64,000 bases of DNA from Ruminococcus sp. (GTDB lineage Bacteria > Bacillota > Clostridia > Oscillospirales > Ruminococcaceae), in NCBI RefSeq assembly GCF_024692365.1, contig NZ_JAILMR010000044.1, forward strand, positions 1 through 64,000, written 5' to 3'. Under the pieces are notes generated by a model. The model had not been told where the DNA came from, did no database searches, and saw only the letters and a list, made by a program, of their open reading frames with translations. Positions 1 through 6,890 of this stretch are shown here, one piece after another. Made by a program: the position numbers and the translations under genes. How positions within the stretch are numbered: the first letter of the stretch is position 1; every line of letters begins with the position of its first letter.

Positions 1-1140
1 TGCACGGTTCAGATAACCGTGAGCTTCACCATCGTTTGCGCCTATAACGTTGTTATCCCACAGAACGCAGGGGATACCCTTTTCCTTAGCCTTTGAAAGA
101 TAAGACTTAGCCCATCTTACACGATCTTCAGTATTGTTGAAGTCAGAAGCAGAGAACTCACCGATGATTATGGGAGCGCCCTTTATGGACTGGAGCTGAC
201 CAAAGTAACCGAACATATCGCTCAGTGCAGACTCATAATTTTCGCCCCAACCGGACTGACCGGGGAAGTTATGGTTTGCCTTGTCATCGCTTGCCATAGT
301 GAAGTAATAAGGAGCATATGCGTGAACAGACAGAGCCACATTACCTGCATTGGAAGGGATAGCTATGTTGTTGATAGCATCGTAGTTGCTGGAAGCGCAG
401 TAGCCGGGAAGCATCAGCAGACGCTCACGGTTCTGGCTGGAACCCTGTGCACGTACAGTTCTTACGAATGTCTCGTTCAGTCTGTTTATGTAGTTCCAGG
501 AATAACCGCCGTCACCTGAACCGTCGCCCCACTGCTGTACTGAGGGGTTGGATAACTGACGGGGCTCGTTCATGCCCTCGAAAATGAGGTGCTGGTCATA
601 GTTTGCGAATGTCTCAGCAACTTCAGACCAGATGCTCTTCATCTTGATCTCAGCCTGATAATAGGTGTTCTCGTTGAACTGATTTACATTGATGAAATCC
701 TCGTGGTGAATGTTCAGGATAACGAACATATCACGATCGATAGCATAGTCAACGGTCTGCTTTACATAGCTCATCCACTGATCATTTACATGGTAGCTGT
801 TGCCGCGCTGCTCAAGGTGCTCATACCAGGTCACAGGGATACGAACGGTGTTGAAACCAGCTTCCTTTACTGCCTCGAACTGCTGTGCATTAGGTGCGGG
901 CATACCCCACTGGCTGGCATACTTTTCAGGTGAAGAACCTGCAGGTACCTTTGAGTTGTGTGCGTCAAGGGTGTTACCGAGGTTCCAACCGATCTTCATC
1001 TGCGATACGATGCCCTTAGCATTCAGACCGGAAAGTGCGGATGCCTTGACATTTGAGATCGGCAGAGAAGCCACGCTCGTTGCAGCGATAGCCGCAGCGG
1101 ACATTGCGGACAGTACTTTGCCCACGACTTTTTTCTTCAT
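1..1140 (-). CDS. GH5 endoglucanase (cellulase), 3' end cut by window edge
   Basis: Not in the ORF track because the frame runs off the left edge; I read 380 codons from ATG at 1140 with no stop. The product is a secreted glycoside hydrolase family 5 enzyme that cuts internal beta-1,4 bonds in cellulose. Seen: a signal peptide (MKKKVVGK followed by an Ala-rich core), the N-terminal IGWNLGNTLD motif, NIHHEDF, the acid/base Glu in MNEP (about residue 192) and the nucleophile Glu in IIGEF (about residue 328), so both catalytic residues are present. The start is supported by GAGAGGAG about 10 bases upstream. It has its own promoter and a roughly 150-nt leader. A C-terminal dockerin or carbohydrate-binding module would lie outside the window. 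Confident in family; exact substrate is inferred. Confidence 0.93.
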   Translation of the reverse strand, partial: MKKKVVGKVLSAMSAAAIAATSVASLPISNVKASALSGLNAKGIVSQMKIGWNLGNTLDAHNSKVPAGSSPEKYASQWGMPAPNAQQFEAVKEAGFNTVRIPVTWYEHLEQRGNSYHVNDQWMSYVKQTVDYAIDRDMFVILNIHHEDFINVNQFNENTYYQAEIKMKSIWSEVAETFANYDQHLIFEGMNEPRQLSNPSVQQWGDGSGDGGYSWNYINRLNETFVRTVRAQGSSQNRERLLMLPGYCASSNYDAINNIAIPSNAGNVALSVHAYAPYYFTMASDDKANHNFPGQSGWGENYESALSDMFGYFGQLQSIKGAPIIIGEFSASDFNNTEDRVRWAKSYLSKAKEKGIPCVLWDNNVIGANDGEAHGYLNRA

Positions 1141-1176
1141 AGGATAATTCTCCTCTCAAAAATAGATAGTTAGTCC

Positions 1177-1206
1177 TTTCGCGGAAAATATGAGGCTTCC
1201 GCGAAA
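1177..1206 (-). repeat. 10-bp stem-loop in the cellulase mRNA leader
   Basis: The arms TTTCGCGGAA (1177-1186) and TTCCGCGAAA (1197-1206) are perfect inverted repeats around a 10-base loop, between the cellulase promoter and its ribosome-binding site. It could be a protein-binding site or an RNA hairpin that stabilises the message. No run of T follows, so it is not a simple terminator. Confidence 0.6.
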
Positions 1207-1293
1207 TAGCTTACCTTTTCTCCGCACCGTGAGAGCATAGCTATCGCGCCGCGGTGAAATTCCTTCTTAATGAAAACTTTTTCCATTAGTTTA

Positions 1294-1321
1294 ATTATAC
1301 AGTTTTTTTTACAAATGTCAA
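1294..1321 (-). promoter_or_regulatory. Promoter of the cellulase gene
   Basis: On the minus strand TTGACA (1316-1321), 16 bases, then TATAAT (1294-1299): both hexamers are perfect sigma-A consensus. The predicted start near 1287 gives a leader of about 150 nt before the ATG at 1140. Confidence 0.85.
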
Positions 1322-1714
1322 CCGGTTTTGGTGAACAAAGCCCAGCGTTATATGTAAAAAATTTAGCCAAATCTAATTGTCAGAAAACAAGTTCGCTATA
1401 CGTTCATAAGAAGTTCACGCATGAACTTTGTCAAGCTGTTATTTATCATTGTTAACAATGGGATATGTTATGTTTTTCAAAATTCACAGAACGAGATTTT
1501 CAAGACACTGCCATATCTTCGTGCAGGATCTCTGTTAATTGTTCTGAGGGTCGGAGAGGATAATACAAGGAACGGTCAGACTGATGAGTATCTCAACTTA
1601 CTGCCATTTTTCGGCATAAGCGGTATTTCTGTTTCCCATGAAAGTGAATTGTATATCTAAAATTTAAGAAATATATCAAAAAATTCGCCATAAAATTCAC
1701 TCGGTGGTCTGATT
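1322..1714. other. Non-coding stretch upstream of the cellulase promoter, with palindromes
   Basis: No convincing gene. It contains a perfect 14-bp palindrome CATTGTTAACAATG (1447-1460) and a short hairpin AAGTTC-acgcat-GAACTT just before it. The core TTGTTAACAA resembles half-sites bound by the redox regulator Rex, which is only a suggestion. A 79-codon plus-strand ORF here has no recognisable family and I do not call it. Confidence 0.4.
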
Positions 1715-2385
1715 TCACTTTATCGCTATTATGACAGCGAACTTGCGGTAGGCATAAACACACTTCACTGTACCGAATCCGCTGTTTTTCAGCATTTCTG
1801 TTTCGTCCTCAACGGAGCACTCTTTATCGAACTTGCGGCGCTCCTGCCAGAGTTCGATATCCTTGTCAGTCAGACCGCTGTTATAAAGCTGACCTTCCCA
1901 GAAACTGTCATACCATTTGTTGAGCTCGGTATCCACTGCACAGAACTGGTCGTAGTTTACGAACATTCCGCCCGACGGCAGTGACCGGTATATTTTAGTA
2001 AAGAGCGACTGCTTTTCGCTTTGTTCAAGATGATGTATCGAGAGAGCGGAGATAACGGTATCAAACTGCACTTCGGGGAGTTCCTTTATATAATCCGAGA
2101 TTCGGTATGATACGTTATCAAGCCCCTGAAATCTGCGCTTTGCCACGCTGAGCATATCGTCAGCGATATCTACCAGCAGATAATCGGATTTTGGGAAATG
2201 CTTATACCAGTAGTACGCCAGCAGTCCTGTGCCCGAGCCCAGATCGACTATGCATTTTGGCGCTTTGATATTTGAAGCGATGAAGGCGGTGGTATCAATA
2301 TAAAAATCATCGAAGCAGGGGATAAATTTTTTCGGTTGATATCGTACTCCTCTGCTATCATGTTGAACTGGCTTTCTATGTTCAT
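1715..2385 (-). pseudogene. Class I SAM-dependent methyltransferase split by a frameshift in an A6 run
   Basis: The ORF track shows only the last 146 codons. Upstream in that frame I read DLGSGTGLLAYYWY (the SAM-binding motif I) and FIPCFDDFYIDT, continuing to a stop with no start codon. In the neighbouring frame a start at 2385 (MNIESQFNMIAEEYDINRKN), preceded by GTGAGGTAAC, supplies the expected N-terminus. The two frames join at the six T of 2327-2332 (six A in the message): one extra A restores an intact protein of about 223 residues. So the gene is either inactivated, rescued by slippage on the A run, or a sequencing error. Motifs in the C-terminal part (VISALSIHHL) are normal. The methyl acceptor is unknown. 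Confidence 0.8.
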
Positions 2386-2441
2386 TTTGGTTACCTCACT
2401 TTTCTTTTGTTTGGCAGAAAATGGTTCTGCTCATGCAGATA

Positions 2442-2470
2442 ATTATAGCATATCATGTATGATGCGTCAA
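2442..2470 (-). promoter_or_regulatory. Promoter of the frameshifted methyltransferase
   Basis: TTGACG (2465-2470), 17-base spacer, TATAAT (2442-2447) on the minus strand, about 55 bases before the start at 2385. Promoter, ribosome-binding site and start are intact, so the reading frame is the only visible lesion. Confidence 0.8.
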
Positions 2471-2536
2471 CAGCACCGGTATGACAGTACGCCCCTGTGT
2501 TTTTCTGTTTCATTTACTAACATTTTATACTATTAT

Positions 2537-2566
2537 AAAAGAGGGCTGCTTCGGCAACCCTCTTTT
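2537..2566 (-). terminator. Rho-independent terminator of the MATE gene
   Basis: AGAGGG-ctgcttcggcaa-CCCTCT with A and T runs on its two sides. It lies just beyond the stop of the leftward MATE gene and can end transcription from either side. Confidence 0.8.
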
Positions 2567-2612
2567 TCGTTGTGCGTCTGTGCCGAAGTCATTCGGTATC
2601 AGGCGTTTTTAT

Positions 2613-3959
2613 TTAAGCTATGGTACTGATATTCTTCTTATTCATGAAGACGAAATATGCGATGAAGCACATGATTATCTGCAAAACTGTTGAACACGGT
2701 GTCGCAAGACCTATCTTGAACAGCGAGCCGCCGCCTATCTTCTGCATGAGGAATGCCACGGGTATCCTCACAAGAAAAGCACCGCATATGCCCTGCACCA
2801 TAACGAATTTTGTTTTCTCGATGCCGTTGTAGAATCCCACAAAGCAGAACAGGAAACAGGTGAACAGGCAGTCGATGGCGTAGGCTTTAAGGTAATCCCA
2901 TGCAGCAGCGACGGTATCGGGCTTGTTTGAGAATATGCCCGAAAGAATATCACCGCGGAAGAAAGCCACGAAGAACATCACGATACCAAATATCAGCGAA
3001 ACTGCTATGCCGCTTTTGAGGGCTTTAACAGCACGGTCGATATGACCTGCGCCGTAGTTCTGGGCTACGAATGCAGCCATTGACTGCATGAACGCCAGCG
3101 GTACCAGCATGATGAAAGCGCAGACTTTCTGTGCCACACCAACGCCCGCAGAAGCAGTAACGCCCAGCTTATTGACTATCGCCATCAAGACCAGGAATGA
3201 CACGCTGACAAGAAAATCCTGCAATGCTATCGGTGAACCGATACGGATGATATTTCTTGCATAGTTGCCTTCAAGTTTCAGGTTTGACTTGTGGAATTCA
3301 AAAGGCAGCTTCGTTCTCCTTATTATAAAGAAGGATATGGTAACGCTGACAAGCTGTGCAAGGACGGTCGCAAGGGCTGCACCTGTCGCGCCCATGTGGA
3401 ACTTTGAAACAAAGACCAGATCGCCAACGATATTGAACGCACAAGCTATTCCGACAGCTATGAGGGGCGTTTTTGAATCGCCGAGACCTCTGAAAATACT
3501 GCCCAGCAGATTATATGCGGTTATTACGATAAATCCTCCGCCACATAAGCGGATATAGCTTTTGGTGAGGTCATAGGCTTCCGTCGGGGCTTGCATGATC
3601 TTAGCAAGTCCGCCTGCGCCGAGAACACTTATAACAGTGAAGACCACTCCCGTTATGGCAAATATCACAAGACCTGTACCTACTGTCCTCGCGGCTTCCT
3701 CGGGACGTTTCTGCCCGATGCGCTGTGCCACAGCCACCGTGATGCCCATAGAGAAGCTGACAATAAGGTTAGTCAGTGTCTGAAGTATCTGCGAGCCTGT
3801 GGAAACTGCCGAAACATCGGAATCGGTGCCGAACTGTCCCACCACCAGCAGATCTACCGCGCCGTACATAGCCTGCAGGAACATGGCAAACAGCACAGGC
3901 AGCATGAACTTCAGGAGCTTCGGCAGGATAGCTCCCTCGGTAAAGTTATTGTTATTCAT
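2613..3959 (-). CDS. MATE family efflux transporter
   Basis: A 448-residue, strongly hydrophobic protein of normal MATE length, starting MNNNNFTEGAILPKLLKFML, with the typical early segment AMYGAVDLLVVGQFG and two homologous halves of about six membrane helices. MATE proteins are antiporters in the cytoplasmic membrane that export drugs, flavins or other cationic metabolites using Na+ or H+; the substrate cannot be read from sequence. GGAGGT sits six bases before the ATG. It is monocistronic, with its own promoter, a structured leader that looks like a transcription attenuator, and a terminator. The leader implies that a ligand controls it. Confidence 0.93.
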   Translation of the reverse strand: MNNNNFTEGAILPKLLKFMLPVLFAMFLQAMYGAVDLLVVGQFGTDSDVSAVSTGSQILQTLTNLIVSFSMGITVAVAQRIGQKRPEEAARTVGTGLVIFAITGVVFTVISVLGAGGLAKIMQAPTEAYDLTKSYIRLCGGGFIVITAYNLLGSIFRGLGDSKTPLIAVGIACAFNIVGDLVFVSKFHMGATGAALATVLAQLVSVTISFFIIRRTKLPFEFHKSNLKLEGNYARNIIRIGSPIALQDFLVSVSFLVLMAIVNKLGVTASAGVGVAQKVCAFIMLVPLAFMQSMAAFVAQNYGAGHIDRAVKALKSGIAVSLIFGIVMFFVAFFRGDILSGIFSNKPDTVAAAWDYLKAYAIDCLFTCFLFCFVGFYNGIEKTKFVMVQGICGAFLVRIPVAFLMQKIGGGSLFKIGLATPCSTVLQIIMCFIAYFVFMNKKNISTIA

Positions 3960-3973
3960 TCACATACCTCCAC

Positions 3974-4063
3974 AAAAAAAGCCGGACAAAACAGCAGGCG
4001 TTTCAGCCTGCGGTCTTATCCAGCATTACATTTCTATCGAATGTTTTGCCCTCCGAACCAGCA
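3974..4063 (-). promoter_or_regulatory. Structured attenuator leader (riboswitch candidate) of the MATE gene
   Basis: Between the promoter and the ribosome-binding site the RNA can form two exclusive structures. Terminator: GCTGGAT (4018-4024) pairs with GTCCGGC (3981-3987), enclosing hairpin GCAGGC/GCCTGC, followed by seven U (3974-3980). Alternative: GGGCAAAACA upstream pairs with TGTTTTGTCC (3984-3993), which uses up the terminator arm. A small hairpin (ACAT/ATGT) sits inside the second fold, giving a three-way junction. The stretch GGGCAAAaCATTCGA recalls the c-di-GMP-I (GEMM) aptamer, but the GEMM GACGCAAAGCC box is not seen. Class unassigned. Confidence 0.6.
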
Positions 4064-4069
4064 ATTGTA

Positions 4070-4098
4070 ATTATAGCACAAAGCCGTTTTGGTGTCAA
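4070..4098 (-). promoter_or_regulatory. Promoter of the MATE gene
   Basis: Perfect TTGACA (4093-4098), 17 bases, perfect TATAAT (4070-4075) on the minus strand. Transcription should begin near 4063, directly at the attenuator leader. Confidence 0.88.
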
Positions 4099-4364
4099 TC
4101 GTCAAATTGTTGAATCATCTTGCTGAACGAGGTCTTCTTTTTATTAAAAATCTTACGTTTTGCCATAAAAAAACGCTATTTGTTTACAAAATATTTCAAG
4201 ACCGCCGAAACTTACGAAATGTAATTGTTAACTTTTCGGGGTGCATTTTACTATATATAGATATCTATCAACCGTTCAAATACTATATATGGAAACGAAA
4301 ATGTTTTCTGGAGATAATTAATTAAAAAACTTCGCCTATTAAAGAAAAGTATACCCGAACTTCC
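4099..4364. other. AT-rich spacer between divergent promoters
   Basis: This holds no gene I can support. It is AT-rich upstream DNA shared by the MATE promoter (leftward) and the LRR-protein promoter (rightward). Confidence 0.5.
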
Positions 4365-4393
4365 TTGAAAATTGTTACGTAATAATGTATAAT
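4365..4393 (+). promoter_or_regulatory. Promoter of the LRR-dockerin gene
   Basis: TTGAAA (4365-4370), 17 bases, TATAAT (4388-4393). It leaves an AT-rich leader of about 125 bases before the ATG at 4527. Confidence 0.8.
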
Positions 4394-4526
4394 TTAATCA
4401 GGATAAATGATATAGGTAATTTCAATATAAATTATCAAATTTAACTAGATAGTTATTTTGAATATGTAGTTTTTATTTCGTGGTATAAACAAATAACAAA
4501 TGGTAATTTGAGTGGAGGGAATCATT

Positions 4527-6476
4527 ATGACAAAGAGATTTATCGCAGGTATTATGACTATCGCATTAGTATTTGGCGGCACAGCACTTCCTATGAGCAT
4601 GAACGTAATAGATACCTCTATAACTGCAAGCGCAGCAAACAGAGCTGAAGGTTATTTTGAGTATACTTTCACCGATGACCTCAGAAGCGGCATCAATATA
4701 CTGAATTACACAGGCAACGAATCCAACGTAGTTATACCTTCATACATCAAGGGCATACCCGTTGTTGGCATAGGCAGCTACACTTTCAGCGGCAACAAGA
4801 ACATCAACAGCGTTACAATACCCGAAACCGTTAAGACCATCGATGCATACGCTTTTTGCTACTGCTCTAACCTTTCTACCATAAACAACGGCAGAGGTCT
4901 GAAAACCTTAGGTATGAATTGTTTCTCCAACATCAATTCTCTTACCAAGATAAGCATACCCGACAGCGTTACCGAGATAGGCTACGGCGCATTTGAAGCT
5001 TGCTACAATCTTCAGACCGTCAATATGCCCGCTAATCTGACAAATATCCGCGCAAAGGCTTTCAAGGATACCAAGTGGCTGGAAAACAAGAAGAAGCAGA
5101 ACAGCCTGGTCATCGTAAACAACACAGTTATCAACGGCGAAAACTGCAGCGGTAATGTTACCATACCCATCGGCGTTACAAGCATAGGCGACGGCGCTTT
5201 TGGCGAAAACAAGAAAATCACAAACGTCAGCATACCCGGAACCGTAAAGACCATAGGCGCTTTCGCATTCGGTTGCTGCGACAAATTGAGAAACCTGATA
5301 ATACCCAACGGCGTTACCAAGATAGACTACGACGCATTCAAGGGCAGCTACAATCTCGAAAACATAATCATACCCAGCAGCGTTACAGAGATCGGCTACG
5401 ATGCTTTTACAGATACCAAGTGGCTGGCAATTCAGCAGGCAAGAAATCCTCTGGTAATAGTTAACAACATCGTTATAGACGGCAGAAAATGTTCTGGTAA
5501 CGTATTTATACCCAACGGCACAAAGGTCATCTGCGACAACGCATTCGCACTGAACAACATGATGACAAACGTTTCGATGCCTAACAGCTTAAAAGAGATC
5601 GGCGATTACGCATTCGTATCCTGCACAGCTCTCCAGAACGTAGTTATACCTGACGGCGTTACTTCCATAGGTTCAAATGCATTCCTTGAAGCAAGAAGCA
5701 TCAAGAGCGTTGATATAGCTGACAGCGTTACATATATGGGTCAGGAAGCTTTCAAAGAGTGTTCTGCACTTGCAGAAGTTACCATACCCGGCGGCATCGA
5801 GAACATCGAGCTGGCAACATTCCAGGAATGCCACAGCCTCAAGACCGTTAATATCGAATACGGCGTCAAGACTCTGGGCGAATACGCATTCTCAAACTGC
5901 AGCGCTCTTACCGATATCAATTTCGCAGGCAGCGTTGAAAACGTAAAGTGGCGCTCATTCTACGGCTGCACAAGCCTTACCGAAGTTAATTTCTACGAAG
6001 GTCTGACAACTATCGCAGCTGACGCTTTCCAGAAATGTGATTCTATAAACACTATCACTCTTCCCAAGAGCTTAACAAACATCACAGCAACATCTTTCAA
6101 TTACAGCGTTCCCAACTTCAAGATCAGAGGTTACGAAGGAACTACCGCACAGAGACTTGCAAACTATGCAAACGTTAGATTTGAGATACCCGAAGAGTCT
6201 CTGATATACAGCGAGCCCAAGCTCCAGTACAGCGAGCCCAAGACACGCAACAACAGCAACAGCGAAGCTGGTTCTCCTATAATGTCAGGCAGAGGCGATG
6301 TTAACGAAGACGGCAAGATCAACATAACCGACCTCACCAAGATCGCAGCTCACATCAAAGGCAAAAGAATACTTGCTAATTCTGATATCGCAGACGTAAA
6401 CAACGACGGAAAAGTCAACGTTACCGACATCACAAAGATCGCAGCATTCATTAAAGGCAAACTGGCACGCAACTAA
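4527..6476 (+). CDS. Secreted BspA-type leucine-rich-repeat protein with C-terminal type I dockerin
   Basis: The track starts at a GTG (4512) that is really part of the ribosome-binding site GTGGAGGGA; ATG at 4527 is the better start (MTKRFIAGIMTIALVFGG), giving 649 residues with a signal peptide ending near ITASA. Residues about 50-560 are tandem LRR_5 (BspA/TpLRR) repeats of the form IPxxVTxIGxxAFxxCxxL. The last 60 residues are a dockerin: two calcium-binding segments, GDVNEDGKINITDLTKIA and ADVNNDGKVNVTDITKIA, each followed by a helix. Dockerins plug into cohesins of scaffoldin proteins, so this protein is probably displayed on a cellulosome-like complex and may bind host, plant or partner cells. 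It has its own promoter and terminator. The repeat fold is confident; its ligand is unknown. Confidence 0.94.
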   Translation: MTKRFIAGIMTIALVFGGTALPMSMNVIDTSITASAANRAEGYFEYTFTDDLRSGINILNYTGNESNVVIPSYIKGIPVVGIGSYTFSGNKNINSVTIPETVKTIDAYAFCYCSNLSTINNGRGLKTLGMNCFSNINSLTKISIPDSVTEIGYGAFEACYNLQTVNMPANLTNIRAKAFKDTKWLENKKKQNSLVIVNNTVINGENCSGNVTIPIGVTSIGDGAFGENKKITNVSIPGTVKTIGAFAFGCCDKLRNLIIPNGVTKIDYDAFKGSYNLENIIIPSSVTEIGYDAFTDTKWLAIQQARNPLVIVNNIVIDGRKCSGNVFIPNGTKVICDNAFALNNMMTNVSMPNSLKEIGDYAFVSCTALQNVVIPDGVTSIGSNAFLEARSIKSVDIADSVTYMGQEAFKECSALAEVTIPGGIENIELATFQECHSLKTVNIEYGVKTLGEYAFSNCSALTDINFAGSVENVKWRSFYGCTSLTEVNFYEGLTTIAADAFQKCDSINTITLPKSLTNITATSFNYSVPNFKIRGYEGTTAQRLANYANVRFEIPEESLIYSEPKLQYSEPKTRNNSNSEAGSPIMSGRGDVNEDGKINITDLTKIAAHIKGKRILANSDIADVNNDGKVNVTDITKIAAFIKGKLARN

Positions 6477-6553
6477 TACAGCAGGTACACAGATACCGAC
6501 AGATCAAAACCCGGGTGTAAAAATGATAATATAAATTCCCCCCACGGAAGTTT

Positions 6554-6580
6554 CCCCCGCATAGATATGCGGGGGTTCTT
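6554..6580 (+). terminator. Terminator of the LRR-dockerin gene
   Basis: CCCCCGCAT-agat-ATGCGGGGG followed by TTCTT, 78 bases after the stop codon. A nine-bp GC-rich stem. Confidence 0.85.
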
Positions 6581-6609
6581 CATGTGCCGTGAATGTTTTA
6601 TCCGCGCCC

Positions 6610-6692
6610 AGAAAAAACCTCCTGTGATAAGCCGAAAAGGTTTGGCGACCGCAGATCAGCTATCAAGGAGGCATCTCAATAACAAGAGATGC
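6610..6692 (-). ncRNA. Candidate orphan small RNA of about 83 nt
   Basis: A complete minus-strand transcription unit with no ORF. It starts with hairpin GCATCTC-ttgttatt-GAGATGC (6671-6692). It then has a long stem CCTCCTTGATA pairing with TATCACAGGAGG (one bulged base) that closes about 32 internal bases, and ends in six U (6612-6617). A promoter lies directly upstream. It is isolated between the convergent terminators of ptsI and the LRR gene, so no downstream gene explains it as a leader. It does not match SRP RNA (no GGAAGC/AGCA loop), 6S RNA or tmRNA features that I know. Confidence 0.6.
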
Positions 6693-6696
6693 TATT

Positions 6697-6725
6697 ATCA
6701 TAGCACAAATTTATTAATAAATCAA
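6697..6725 (-). promoter_or_regulatory. Promoter of the candidate small RNA
   Basis: TTGATT (6720-6725), 17 bases, TATGAT (6697-6702) on the minus strand, preceded by the extended -10 context TTGTGC. The predicted start coincides with the first hairpin of the RNA. The -10 context TTGTGCTATGAT recurs in the promoter of the NrdD-like gene (22.84 kb). Confidence 0.75.
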
Positions 6726-6845
6726 GCACCGCCAATACCTGTGCTATTGTTCTGCGGGCTGCGTACATAAAAAACGATCGTCTGATCTTCCCTACTCTTG
6801 CAGTGCAGGCTGTAAGTGCCCTTTTGATCTTGTTGCAAGCGCACA

Positions 6846-6881
6846 AAAAGACCATGCAGATCTTGTTCTGCATGGTCTTTA
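6846..6881 (-). terminator. Terminator of the sucrose/PTS operon
   Basis: AAAGACCATGCAG-atcttgtt-CTGCATGGTCTTT, a 13-bp perfect stem, followed on the minus strand by a short U tract. It lies 10 bases beyond the ptsI stop. Confidence 0.9.
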
Positions 6882-6890
6882 AAGCTTTTG

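Noticed and set aside
1421-1660. 79-codon plus-strand ORF between cellulase and methyltransferase
   Set aside because: No recognisable domain, no clear ribosome-binding site, runs through palindromic regulatory DNA.
3974-4063. Firm call of a c-di-GMP-I (GEMM) riboswitch
   Set aside because: Only GGGCAAAaCATTCGA matches; the conserved GACGCAAAGCC and tetraloop-receptor features are not seen.
3591-4070. 159-codon plus-strand ORF opposite the MATE gene
   Set aside because: Antisense shadow of MATE, and its end crosses the attenuator leader.
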